This document shows, piece by piece, positions 18,855 to 29,195 of a stretch of 64,000 nt of DNA. Below the pieces are notes generated by a model. That model was not told the DNA's origin, searched no databases, and worked only from the letters and a program-made list of their open reading frames with translations. Source of the DNA: Hyphomicrobiales bacterium (GTDB taxonomy: Bacteria; Pseudomonadota; Alphaproteobacteria; Rhizobiales; Rhizobiaceae); assembly GCA_021775415.1 (NCBI GenBank), contig JAJFHV010000013.1, positions 124,001 to 188,000 on the forward strand, in the 5' to 3' direction. The position numbers and the translations under genes were made by a program. Within the stretch, counting starts at the first letter, position 1. Each line of letters begins with the position of its first letter.

Positions 18855-20816
18855 TTGAAACACCAGGAACAATCCACAGAAGCAGATATCGATTTCAGCG
18901 TCTTGGACAAGGCCAGAAAAGTCGAGAACAAGGCTGAAGCTGATGCCGCACTTGAGCGCGAGTTGGCACGCAAGCGTTCGCGTGGCTTTGTTGTAGATTG
19001 TGATGGTGAGCGGGCAATTGTCACCTCTATTGTGAACTCAAATGTAGATGACAAAGAAAATTATTGGAGCGTTGGTCAGCTAATTACGATCAAGATAGGT
19101 GCAAACCGCGTGGTCGGGCTTGCGTACAAAGTTGAGGCTCCCCAATCCCTGTGGGATTATAAGGATGACAATCAGGTAAAAATTCACCTGGAACTGATCG
19201 GTGAGATTATTGCATCGAAAGACGGGAAAGACAGTTTTACCACCGGTATAGCCAGCTATCCCCAGATGGGTTGCATCGCGCACCGTATCCGAACAGATGA
19301 CTTGGCCATCATATATGAAAGCGACGGGGATGCGGTCATCAAAGTCGGCAACTTGACCCAGGACAGAGCGGTCGAGGCAAAAATTGACCTCGACAAACTG
19401 CTATCCAGGCATTTTGCTATAGTTGGAACAACGGGCGTCGGTAAATCCACATCAGTTACCCTTATTCTGCGGAAAATTGTGGAAACAAGGCCTGACATAA
19501 GGGTTTTGGTACTGGATCCTCACAATGAGTTTGCATCAGCATTTCCAGATCACGCCGTGGTGGCTGATGCAAGCAATCTGGTGCTTCCATTCTGGTTGTT
19601 CCGCCTGGAAGAATTTGCAGAAGTTGTATTCCGCGGTCAAAAAGGCTTCGACGCCGAGATCGAATTATTGCGTGATATGATTCCGCAGGCAAAGGAGCGT
19701 TTCCGGGCTGATGCAGCAGGGGTCACCCACAACTTGACCCGACGGGCTCCCAGAAGCAATCTGACTGCGGATATGCCAGTACCTTATCGTCTGGTTGATT
19801 TGCTGAAACTGATAGATGAAAGACTTGGTCTGCTTGAAGGAAAGGCCGAAAAACCGATCCTGAAATCGCTGGAGCACAAACTGGAGACCATTTCTACTGA
19901 TCCACGCTTCAAGTTCATGTTTGACACCGGACAAGGTGGGGACATCATGGAAAGCATTATTTCAAGGCTTTTCCGCATGCCTCAAGAAGGCAAGCCAATC
20001 TGTGTGCTTGAGATGTCCGGATTGCCGACGGAGGTTGTGAATTCAGTAGTATCTGTTTTGTGCCGAATGGCATTTGATCTCGGGATGAACAGCGATGGTG
20101 GCGTGCAGACATTGGTGGTTTGCGAAGAGGCGCATCGGTATATTCCGTCTGATCTGAGCGGTGGATTCTGGCCAACCCGACAGGCAATTGCGCGGATTGC
20201 CAAGGAGGGTCGCAAATATGGGGTCTATCTCGGCATTATCACGCAGCGACCCGGCGAGCTTGACCCGACAATTCTTTCCCAGTGCAATACGATCTTTGCA
20301 ATGCGACTGGGTAACCAGAAAGACCAGGAGATTATCCGTGGCGCGGTCACCAATGGTGCCAAAAGCACAATTAGTTTTCTGTCTTCAATCGCCAATCGTG
20401 AATGCATTGCCTTTGGTGAAGCCATCCATACCCCCATGCGAATGACGTTTGAAACAATTTTGTCAAAGGATTTGCCAGGTGCCAGAATTTATGAGCAGCA
20501 GGCAGCCGTAAAAGCTGGGCGGGATGTGTCGTTGAGTGCAGTATTGCGTCGGATGCGTCAGGAAGATCGAAAGTCACCTTCAGTTGATACGATGGAAGGT
20601 TCTGCCGGGGCTCTTCCCACTAATGGTGAATTTGTCGAGCAGCGGGCGGCATCCAGCCCAGCCGATGAAATAAACTCAATTGTGGACACCGCCATGAATT
20701 CTACCAATGGCAGTCGTTCACAATCCGTTGAGCAGCCGACATCTGCTGCGAAGTCCGATTCACAAAAGGGCGGCGGCAGTGTGGGTGGTTTGATCCGTTC
20801 ATTCAGATCAAATTAG
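18855..20816 (+). CDS. HerA-like P-loop ATPase (DUF87 family)
   Basis: A 653-residue hexameric-type ATPase of the HerA/FtsK superfamily, related to DNA-translocating motors. The N-terminus has a HAS-barrel-like region (ERAIVTSIVNSNVDDKENYWSVGQLITI), then Walker A AIVGTTGVGKSTSVT near residue 197, Walker B region TLVVCEEAHRYIP, and the arginine-rich IITQRPGELDPTILSQCNT. The last 100 residues are low-complexity and probably disordered. The best start is TTG 18855; an upstream GTG is out of frame. No nurA nuclease partner is adjacent, so a role in end resection is not supported. Similar solitary genes occur in other Rhizobiales. Confidence 0.78.
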   Translation: MKHQEQSTEADIDFSVLDKARKVENKAEADAALERELARKRSRGFVVDCDGERAIVTSIVNSNVDDKENYWSVGQLITIKIGANRVVGLAYKVEAPQSLWDYKDDNQVKIHLELIGEIIASKDGKDSFTTGIASYPQMGCIAHRIRTDDLAIIYESDGDAVIKVGNLTQDRAVEAKIDLDKLLSRHFAIVGTTGVGKSTSVTLILRKIVETRPDIRVLVLDPHNEFASAFPDHAVVADASNLVLPFWLFRLEEFAEVVFRGQKGFDAEIELLRDMIPQAKERFRADAAGVTHNLTRRAPRSNLTADMPVPYRLVDLLKLIDERLGLLEGKAEKPILKSLEHKLETISTDPRFKFMFDTGQGGDIMESIISRLFRMPQEGKPICVLEMSGLPTEVVNSVVSVLCRMAFDLGMNSDGGVQTLVVCEEAHRYIPSDLSGGFWPTRQAIARIAKEGRKYGVYLGIITQRPGELDPTILSQCNTIFAMRLGNQKDQEIIRGAVTNGAKSTISFLSSIANRECIAFGEAIHTPMRMTFETILSKDLPGARIYEQQAAVKAGRDVSLSAVLRRMRQEDRKSPSVDTMEGSAGALPTNGEFVEQRAASSPADEINSIVDTAMNSTNGSRSQSVEQPTSAAKSDSQKGGGSVGGLIRSFRSN

Positions 20817-20876
20817 CACGAGATATTCCGGTTCACCTGACCCAGAAAACAGATGCGGCGCTGTATTTAAGACGCT

Positions 20877-21785
20877 TTAGAATTTGCGTGTTGCAGCGAC
20901 GATTGCTGTAATCGCTGCTGCCACAACGATGGTTACGAGATCAATTTCCTCTCCCAACAAGAAAGATGCAAAGGCAAGCGTGATGAACGTTTGAAGCAGC
21001 TGCAATTGCCCAATGCGGGAAATTCCTCCCCGCGCAAGGGCCACATTCCACGCCCAAAATCCTGCAAACATTGAAAATGCACCGAGATAGGTCAGCGCCA
21101 ACAACCCGGTCACCGAGGGGGTCAAAAATCTTGGTTCGTAAAACCACCAGATGCCCGGCAGGATAAGCGGCAAATTCAGAACAAGTGCTCTTGAGATAAT
21201 CTCCCAACCGATTGTCGTTCGCGACAGTTTGCCAAATATCACATAACCGGAAGCGGCAAACACGCCTGCAAGGACCAACCAGATGTCGCCCACGGAAAAC
21301 CCGCCAATTCCTGCCTCATCGACTTTGAAGAACGCATAACTGGCTACCATCAAGCACCCGATTGTGCTCAGCACCCAAAACTGCGGCGATGGTGACTCTC
21401 CGGCAAACAATCGCGCCATTGCGGCAACTGCAAGCGGCAGAAACCCGAGAACCACCCCTCCATGAGAAGCTGGTACAGTTTGCATGGCAAATGCCATTGC
21501 GCCTGGAAATCCGAAAATGACACACAGGCCGGCAATAAAAATTGCGCCATCATCCCGGTGCCTCAAGGGTTTTGATAACAAGCGCAACAGTACAAGTGCC
21601 AATATGGCGGCAATTCCGGCTCTGAAAAAAGTAATGAACAGGGGTGAGAAATCTTCCAGCGCAAGTCTTGTTACCGGCAGGGTTGCTCCGAAAATCACGA
21701 CACCAAGAAACCCCAGCAAGTAGGCGGACATTAACCTGCTTGATTGTTTGGGAGCCTGGTTCGCAATGGTTGGGGGTTGAGACAT
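20877..21785 (-). CDS. EamA/DMT-superfamily transporter
   Basis: Inner-membrane exporter-type protein with about ten hydrophobic helices in two EamA repeats (residues ~20-145 and ~160-300). The second repeat ends with the typical GEEIDLVTIVVAAAI segment. The substrate is unknown; members export amino acids or metabolites, or import nucleobase-like compounds. It is convergent with the HerA-like gene and divergent from the TerB/DnaJ gene (93 bp between starts). Confidence 0.85.
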   Translation of the reverse strand: MSQPPTIANQAPKQSSRLMSAYLLGFLGVVIFGATLPVTRLALEDFSPLFITFFRAGIAAILALVLLRLLSKPLRHRDDGAIFIAGLCVIFGFPGAMAFAMQTVPASHGGVVLGFLPLAVAAMARLFAGESPSPQFWVLSTIGCLMVASYAFFKVDEAGIGGFSVGDIWLVLAGVFAASGYVIFGKLSRTTIGWEIISRALVLNLPLILPGIWWFYEPRFLTPSVTGLLALTYLGAFSMFAGFWAWNVALARGGISRIGQLQLLQTFITLAFASFLLGEEIDLVTIVVAAAITAIVAATRKF

Positions 21786-21878
21786 TCCCGTCTCGTATCA
21801 TCCAAGTTCAGGAACAGCCAAGCGGAATGTGCAACCCCGATACTTTCAACTTTTGCCAGACTCACCTAAACAATAATC

Positions 21879-22577
21879 ATGTCTGTCTGGACCCAACTCG
21901 GAAATTTGCTGTCCGGCCTTGCCGGTGAAGCCGTGTCAACTGTAATCGAGGCCGTGCGCACTGCATTTGAAGGAGATCCGGAGACCCGTCGCCAGGTCGG
22001 ATTTTCTGTTGCGATGATTGCGCTCTCCGCAAAAATGGCCAAAGCGGATGGTGTTGTTACCGAAGATGAAGTCAGTGCTTTTCGGGATTTGTTCGATATT
22101 CCCGCAAAGGAGGCAATCAATGTTTCAAGGCTTTACAATCTCGCAAAGCAGGATGTTTCAGGTTACCACGCATACGCTCGCAAAGTGCTCAAATTGTTTC
22201 CCGAAGACCCTGCCATTTTAGAAGATGTGATGAATGGGCTGTTTCACATAGCCAAGGCAGACGGGATTATTCACGAAAGAGAAATGGCATTTATGGATGA
22301 CATCGCCGGAATTTTCGGCGTGAAGGATCGCCACTACGAACGGATCCGGATGCGACATATGGAGCCGGAAGGGGGTGATCCCTACGTGTTGCTTGAAGCG
22401 GATCGGGCATGGGGTGACAGCGCACTCAAATCGCACTATCGCAAACTTGTATCTGAAAATCATCCTGACCGCTTGATTGCGAGGGGTGTCCCGGCAGAAT
22501 TCATTGCCATAGCGAATAATCGGCTCGCCGGCATCAACAAAGCCTGGCACAGCATCAAGTTGGAGCGTGGAATTTGA
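21879..22577 (+). CDS. TerB-like and DnaJ-domain protein (DjlA type)
   Basis: Predicted co-chaperone of the DjlA group. A TerB-like helical domain occupies residues ~35-155 with two characteristic acidic repeats, KMAKADGVVTEDEVSAF and HIAKADGIIHEREMAFM. A J-domain follows at ~165-232 with the DnaK-stimulating HPD motif in SENHPDRLIARG. Unlike E. coli DjlA, the N-terminus has no clear transmembrane helix, only the mildly hydrophobic start LGNLLSGLAGEAVSTVIEA. Its stop overlaps the start of the following amidase by 4 bp, so the two are translationally coupled. Confidence 0.85.
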   Translation: MSVWTQLGNLLSGLAGEAVSTVIEAVRTAFEGDPETRRQVGFSVAMIALSAKMAKADGVVTEDEVSAFRDLFDIPAKEAINVSRLYNLAKQDVSGYHAYARKVLKLFPEDPAILEDVMNGLFHIAKADGIIHEREMAFMDDIAGIFGVKDRHYERIRMRHMEPEGGDPYVLLEADRAWGDSALKSHYRKLVSENHPDRLIARGVPAEFIAIANNRLAGINKAWHSIKLERGI

Positions 22578-23356
22578 CGTTGAGACCGGATACGAAATGC
22601 CTCTGTAATGTACAGGAGGCGGTAAACTACAGTGATCGTGCCGGGGGTGTAGATCCTTCACTTCTCATTCTTCACTACACGGGTATGGAAAGTGGCGAAG
22701 CAGCGCTTGATTGGTTGTGTGGCAGCGAAAGCGGGGTTTCGTGCCACTACTTTGTTTTTGAAGACGGGCAAATATTTCAGCTTGTGCCGGAATCCAAAAG
22801 AGCATGGCACGCCGGACAATCCAGTTGGCAGGGTGAAGCTGATATCAACTCGCATTCGATAGGTATCGAGATTGTAAATCCAGGCCACGACCATGGTTAT
22901 TCAGAATTTCCCCCTCCCCAGATTGGCTCGCTTATTAAACTTTGCCGAGACATCATCAAGCGCAACGCGATTTTACCCCGCCATGTGTTGGCGCACTCGG
23001 ATGTGGCGCCCGCTCGCAAACAGGATCCGGGTGAGAAATTTCCATGGAAAAAGCTACATGATAATGGGATCGGTTTGTGGGTTGAGCCGGTAGGCAAGGC
23101 GGGTAACGATCGCGAAGTATTGCAAAAGGGCAATGACGGTGAAGCGGTTGCGGCTCTTCAAGCCCTGATGGCATTGTATGGGTACGGAGTTGAACTAACC
23201 GGCAACTTCGATGAGATGACCCATAATTGTGTAATCGCTTTTCAACGACACTTTCGACCTTCAAAAATTGATGGCATAGCTGACAGTTCGACCCTTGCTA
23301 CGCTTGATGCATTGGTCGCCGAATTGGGCAGAGATATCGCTGCTTTATCCGTGTAA
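22574..23356 (+). CDS. N-acetylmuramoyl-L-alanine amidase with peptidoglycan-binding domain
   Basis: Zinc amidase (Amidase_2, AmiD-like) that cuts the bond between muramic acid and the stem peptide. Zinc ligands are visible in LLILHYTGM, and in VLAHSDVAPARKQDPGEKFPW with the conserved H...DPG...FPW pattern; RAWHAGQSSW is also typical. A PG_binding_1 domain fills residues ~180-250 (KGNDGEAVAALQALMALYG). No signal peptide is evident, which suggests cytoplasmic recycling or an unrecognised export route. The start is TTG 22574, overlapping the upstream gene. The next gene is also a cell-wall hydrolase. Confidence 0.87.
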   Translation: MTLRPDTKCLCNVQEAVNYSDRAGGVDPSLLILHYTGMESGEAALDWLCGSESGVSCHYFVFEDGQIFQLVPESKRAWHAGQSSWQGEADINSHSIGIEIVNPGHDHGYSEFPPPQIGSLIKLCRDIIKRNAILPRHVLAHSDVAPARKQDPGEKFPWKKLHDNGIGLWVEPVGKAGNDREVLQKGNDGEAVAALQALMALYGYGVELTGNFDEMTHNCVIAFQRHFRPSKIDGIADSSTLATLDALVAELGRDIAALSV

Positions 23357-23513
23357 CACCCTGTAATACAAGTTGAATCCATCGCCACATTCGTGCCAGC
23401 CTTGAATTTCACACACGTCCCATGAAGCGTTCGAATCATCGAATGTCAAATTGGTCACGCATTGTCGCAGGTTTTCAGACGCAGTGTGCGATCTACAAGG
23501 GGTGAATTTCGTC

Positions 23514-24125
23514 ATGGCTAGTTTCTTTAACGCAGCGGGTGCTGCGTGCGGTATTATTTTGACAGGTATTCTGCTTGGCGGCTGTCAAAATGTATCTCAG
23601 ACCAGCAGTGGGTTTTCAACTTATGGCGGCGGCGAGGGAGATTTGAGACCTCATTATTTGCGGGATGCGAAACCTTTCCTTACTAGTTTACGCGAGCAAA
23701 GCACCAATCAACTTCGAAAGGGTTCGAAGTTCTCTGCCCGCAATAAGAAACCCGAAAACAAATACCGTAATCTGGTCAAAAAATACGCTCGCAAGGAAGG
23801 CGTACCATTGGCGCTTGCCTACGCGGTTGTTCGGGTTGAGAGTAATTACAGGCCCACCGCAAGAGGTGCTGCAGGTGAGGTCGGGCTGATGCAAATCAAA
23901 CCCTCAACAGCACGTGGCATGGGATACAAGGGTTCCATAAAGGCGCTTTACAATCCCGAGACCAACATTCGCTGGGGTATGAAGTACCTTGGTAAGGCAC
24001 ACAAGCTTGGAAATGGATCAACCTGCGGCACCATTCTTAAATACAATGCCGGGCATGGTGCGAAGCGTATGAACAAGGTGAGTTCCCGCTATTGTTCAAA
24101 GGTGAAGCGGATAATGAAAGGATAG
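23514..24125 (+). CDS. Lytic transglycosylase lipoprotein (SLT domain)
   Basis: Cleaves peptidoglycan glycan strands in the periplasm, forming 1,6-anhydromuramic acid. Lipobox ILLGGC follows a hydrophobic signal. The SLT domain covers the C-terminal half: catalytic glutamate in VVRVESNYRPTARG, then GEVGLMQIKPSTARGMG, and KYNAGHG. ATG 23514 is preceded by AAGGGGTGA at about nine bases; an in-frame GTG at 23502 is the alternative. It ends 3 bp before the stop of the convergent hydrolase gene. Confidence 0.9.
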   Translation: MASFFNAAGAACGIILTGILLGGCQNVSQTSSGFSTYGGGEGDLRPHYLRDAKPFLTSLREQSTNQLRKGSKFSARNKKPENKYRNLVKKYARKEGVPLALAYAVVRVESNYRPTARGAAGEVGLMQIKPSTARGMGYKGSIKALYNPETNIRWGMKYLGKAHKLGNGSTCGTILKYNAGHGAKRMNKVSSRYCSKVKRIMKG

Positions 24126-24128
24126 TTT

Positions 24129-24953
24129 TCAGACGGCTCGATTGAGGACGTCTGCAAGAAAATTGTCAACCGCCTTGGTAAGCTTGCCACTTTCAGCGCC
24201 CATTCGACGGTCTATCGATAAATGACTGTACTGACGTTTGCCGTCATAACGCACGACTTCTGTGCCGTCGCGTTCCAGGGCATTAGCAAAATTGATCGAA
24301 AGCTTGTCACGCCCGGAACCGCCAGACCAGGCAACCAGGGTTGGTGGTTGCTGCTTCAGCCCGGCATAGGAAATGGGCGACCAGGCTGGCCACATCTTTC
24401 GATTGGCAAACGGTGCTGCATACAGTAGCGGGAGTCTCCCGCCATTCAATTTAGCAAGTGTCTTTAGATCATATGCCCGGGTGTCATTGCAGATAAGCGC
24501 CCGCACGGTGGGTGCGGCACCGGTTAGCGTCGAAAGTGCGGAAAGGTGGCATCCTGCGGAATGGCCCATTAGCGCAATCCGGTTCGGATCCCCACCCAAC
24601 CGGGCGGCATTTTGGTGAACCCAATTGACGGCACTTCCAACCTGAAGCGCCTGCGTTTCCACATTGGCTGCCGGAAAAAGCGTGTAGCTCACAGAGGCAA
24701 AATGATATCCGTTTTTTGTAAAGTGTCTGGCCTTTGAGCCCACCTGGCCCCGATTGCCGAGTGCCCAGGCCCCACCATGCGCATAAATCAATATGGGAGC
24801 AGCGCCACCGGATCGGGCCGGATACCAGTCAAGCTTGTTTGGCCCAAAGCTGAATGTCTGAGCTGCAAATGCTGAACTTGTCAGGCCAAAATGAACAGGT
24901 GCAGCAAAGCCTGCAGCCAACATGCCCTTGGTAAATTGTCGACGTGTATGCAC
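24129..24953 (-). CDS. Exported alpha/beta hydrolase (esterase/formamidase-like)
   Basis: Serine hydrolase of the BD-FAE/kynurenine-formamidase-like group. An N-terminal export signal with twin arginines (MHTRRQFTKGM, then a hydrophobic core and SSAFAA) suggests Tat secretion. Oxyanion motif YAHGGAWALG, nucleophile elbow MGHSAGCHLS, and a C-terminal histidine in YSHLSI are seen. The start is GTG 24953, supported by a strong AGGAGAGG Shine-Dalgarno. The substrate is unknown. It is convergent with the transglycosylase gene. Confidence 0.82.
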   Translation of the reverse strand: MHTRRQFTKGMLAAGFAAPVHFGLTSSAFAAQTFSFGPNKLDWYPARSGGAAPILIYAHGGAWALGNRGQVGSKARHFTKNGYHFASVSYTLFPAANVETQALQVGSAVNWVHQNAARLGGDPNRIALMGHSAGCHLSALSTLTGAAPTVRALICNDTRAYDLKTLAKLNGGRLPLLYAAPFANRKMWPAWSPISYAGLKQQPPTLVAWSGGSGRDKLSINFANALERDGTEVVRYDGKRQYSHLSIDRRMGAESGKLTKAVDNFLADVLNRAV

Positions 24954-25037
24954 GGTTGCCTCTCCTGATTGCCACTATAGCATAAATCAGGGCTATTTTC
25001 CGGCAGCATGATTAATGGGGCGTTAAAACAGGCCCCT

Positions 25038-26784
<1,747 letters not shown>

Positions 26785-27444
26785 TCAAAACTTCTTTCTC
26801 AGGGGGACGGACAAGTACACGCCAAATTCCTGGCCGATATCGCAGCTCACGCGTGCATGAACGCGGCCTTGCCGGTCCAAAAAGCGTTGTTCATCCTCCA
26901 CCGGAAAAATTCCCTCGTGCCAAATGCTCGGATGGATGTAGAGCCCCTTTGTTCCATCACACCAAAACGCAACAATCTTTTCCGGTTTTAGATCATCGCC
27001 CGGCAAGGCTGCTGGAACAACGAAGGGCTTGTTATCCAGCGGGTAAAACAATTGTCCCCCATCAGGGTGATAATTCATGTGCCACAGCAGAACTTGATCT
27101 CGTGGCCGGGTTTGCTGCTCATTGGAGGCCTGTTGTGGGTCGGCAGACCATCCAAGTACATAATTACCGTTCACGGCTTCGTTGGTGCCGAAAAGCACAT
27201 CTCCCTTCCACTCCCCATGGAAGATACCCTCCACGTAGCCTGCTTCATCCCCGGTGCCGTCATCAATTGGGCGCCAGTCCGGCGCGGGCCACTGAACAAT
27301 TTCAATTTCAAAATTATCCGGGTCATCCACCAGACAACCGTATTCCTTGACGCTTTCGGGCGTGGCTTCAACGAGTGGCACGTCGAACCATTCAAGCGAT
27401 GGTTTTTCGGATGCCTCGAAAATATAGACGGGTGCATTGCTCAT
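26785..27444 (-). CDS. Ureidoglycolate-lyase-like (AllA family) cupin protein
   Basis: Cytoplasmic bicupin of the AllA pattern: HPDGGQLFYPL and FVVPAALPGD followed by IHPSIWHEGIFPV, aligning with the H...Q.F.P and HRNVWHHPLF segments of ureidoglycolate lyase. At 219 residues it is longer than E. coli AllA (about 160), with extra sequence between the two halves. It is the first gene of the tmp transcription unit, 3 bp before tmpA. No other allantoin-degradation gene is nearby, so its job is probably tied to the phosphonate pathway. ATG 27444 is chosen for its GGAAG Shine-Dalgarno. Confidence 0.65.
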   Translation of the reverse strand: MSNAPVYIFEASEKPSLEWFDVPLVEATPESVKEYGCLVDDPDNFEIEIVQWPAPDWRPIDDGTGDEAGYVEGIFHGEWKGDVLFGTNEAVNGNYVLGWSADPQQASNEQQTRPRDQVLLWHMNYHPDGGQLFYPLDNKPFVVPAALPGDDLKPEKIVAFWCDGTKGLYIHPSIWHEGIFPVEDEQRFLDRQGRVHARVSCDIGQEFGVYLSVPLRKKF

Positions 27445-27489
27445 AAGAAACTTCCAGTGGATCGCGGGATGAAAAGCACTTTGGGGCAT

Positions 27490-27513
27490 ATTTTCTTGAA
27501 ATTGATGGAAAAT
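27490..27513. promoter_or_regulatory. Candidate LysR-type operator in the tmp divergent promoter region
   Basis: ATTTTC and GAAAAT, perfect inverted 6-bp arms spaced by 12 bases, sit in the AT-rich 111 bp between the AllA-like gene and the divergent LysR gene. This T-N11-A-like dyad is the kind of site a LysR regulator uses to control a divergent target operon. The boundaries are an estimate. Confidence 0.45.
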
Positions 27514-27555
27514 CAAATTAATTATTTTACCTGAAATTGGAAATAAAATTTATCG

Positions 27556-28425
27556 ATGACAACCTATGTTCAACTCAAGGCGTTCCATGCAATTGCGATC
27601 GAGAGAAGCTTTCATCGTGCCGCGGAAAGACTTCGACTGACACAGCCGGCAATATCGATCCAGATACGAAATCTTGAAAGGGAAAGTGCGTCGGCGCTTT
27701 TCAGAAGAATTGGTAACACTATTTCGCTTACAGAGGCTGGCCAGGCGCTGTTTGAGAATACTTCTCGAATGTTTGAAGCAGAAGGAATGGCGCTTGATTT
27801 ACTTCGCGGCGAAGAAAAAGAGTTTTCGCAAACCATACATTTGGGGGCAGACGGACCGCACGCGGCACTTGACCTGATTACATCCGCAAAGACCGTCCAT
27901 CCGGAAATTGACTTCCGGGTTACGATGGCAAATGCCAGAACCACTTGGGAGAATTTGCTGTCCTTGAAGATTGATGCAGCAGTGATGGTCAGCGCCCACC
28001 TTGATGAACGTGCAATAACCCAGGAAGTTTCCAGACAGCGTCTCGTTGCATTGATACCGGCAAACCACGACCTCGGCGTCCCAAAATCCATAACTCTGGA
28101 GAAATTGGTCAATTATCCGCTGATATTCAGGGAGTTCGGATCAAGTACGCAAAAAATTGTGGATGATGCACTCGCTAAAAATCAATTCCGTGTAACGCCG
28201 GCATTGATAATGGGCAGCCGTGAGGCGGTGGTTGAGGCAGTTGCACGCGGGCTGGGGATTGGATTCGCCTATTCCAGGGAAATAGCCGGTGACCGTAGAT
28301 ATAAAGGGGTCCCGATTTCTGGAATTCAACATAGCAATATCGACATGCTTGTCGCCCTGAAGGCGCAAGCCAAAAATCCACTGGTTGTGAAACTGTTTGA
28401 AGTGGCTCGAAACCTTCATGATTGA
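27556..28425 (+). CDS. LysR-family regulator of the tmp phosphonate genes
   Basis: Transcription factor with an N-terminal winged helix-turn-helix (LKAFHAIAIERSFHRAAERL, then TQPAISIQIRNLE at residues ~30-42) and a C-terminal periplasmic-binding-like effector domain. It is divergent from the AllA-like/tmpA/tmpB unit across 111 bp with a candidate operator, so it most likely activates those genes in response to a phosphonate; LysR regulators play this role for 2-aminoethylphosphonate genes in other bacteria. Length 289 is normal. Confidence 0.85.
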   Translation: MTTYVQLKAFHAIAIERSFHRAAERLRLTQPAISIQIRNLERESASALFRRIGNTISLTEAGQALFENTSRMFEAEGMALDLLRGEEKEFSQTIHLGADGPHAALDLITSAKTVHPEIDFRVTMANARTTWENLLSLKIDAAVMVSAHLDERAITQEVSRQRLVALIPANHDLGVPKSITLEKLVNYPLIFREFGSSTQKIVDDALAKNQFRVTPALIMGSREAVVEAVARGLGIGFAYSREIAGDRRYKGVPISGIQHSNIDMLVALKAQAKNPLVVKLFEVARNLHD

Positions 28426-28498
28426 TGACGATGTGATTTATGGGATTTGCAAACACCCTTGCATCTTGCCAAACGGTTGATCGAAGCCTACTGGTTTT

Positions 28499-28936
28499 TT
28501 GCCAGCCGGTCGGGTGATCGCTGCTGCGTTGCCTGAAAGGGTGCAGCGGAGGAAAGTCCGGGCTCCATGGAAACACGATGCCGGGTAACACCCGGCTGGG
28601 GAAACGCTTTCGCGCCAACCCAAGGGAAAGTGCCACAGAGAACAAACCGCCTAGTCAATTTGCAGCTTGCTGTGAAACGGTTGGGTAAGGGTGAAAAGGT
28701 GGAGTAAGAGCCCACCGCGTGCGCCAGCAATGGCCACGGCATGGTAAACCCCATCGGGAGCAAAACCGAATAGGGACAATGTGGAGCAGTGATGTTCCAG
28801 CCTGTTTCCAGGTCAGTTGTCCGGGTAGGTCGCGCCGAGGTGCCAAGCAATTGGCATCCCAGATGAATGATCACCACGCCTTTGCCGGTTCGCCGACGAG
28901 GGCCATACAGAACCCGGCTTACAGGCCGGCTGGCAA
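28499..28936 (+). ncRNA. rnpB: RNase P RNA (bacterial class A)
   Basis: Catalytic RNA that matures tRNA 5' ends. The universally conserved core GAGGAAAGTCCGGGCTCC lies at about 28550-28567, and the GACGAGGGCCATACAGAACC-like 3' core near 28895. The terminal P1 helix closes: GCCAGCCGGT (28501-28510) pairs with GCCGGCTGGC (28925-28934) at nine of ten positions. The ends are set from that helix and may be off by a few bases. It follows the LysR gene by about 70 bp. Open frames crossing it are not genes. Confidence 0.95.
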
Positions 28937-29195
28937 TTTTACTGTGATGCGGGAGTGAGGGACCACATTTATAAGCCAGTTTTGTCAGTCAGGCGATTGT
29001 ATGCTCTCCACTGAAACCGTTGGTTGAATTTGGTTGGCGCTATCAAAGCCATGCCACCCAACAATGTTTGATCTTTGGAGCTCTGAGAGCCAAAGAATGC
29101 ACTCGTTGTTGTTCCGGCACGAGGCCGCCGCAATCCTGACGTTTCTCTGCATAAAATCGGACAGCATTTGCGAGCTCCCTCAGATTGAGTATGGG

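Noticed and set aside
28175-28877. Open reading frames on the minus strand across the rnpB region
   Set aside because: They cross the RNase P RNA core and the end of the LysR gene, and have no ribosome site or recognisable domain.
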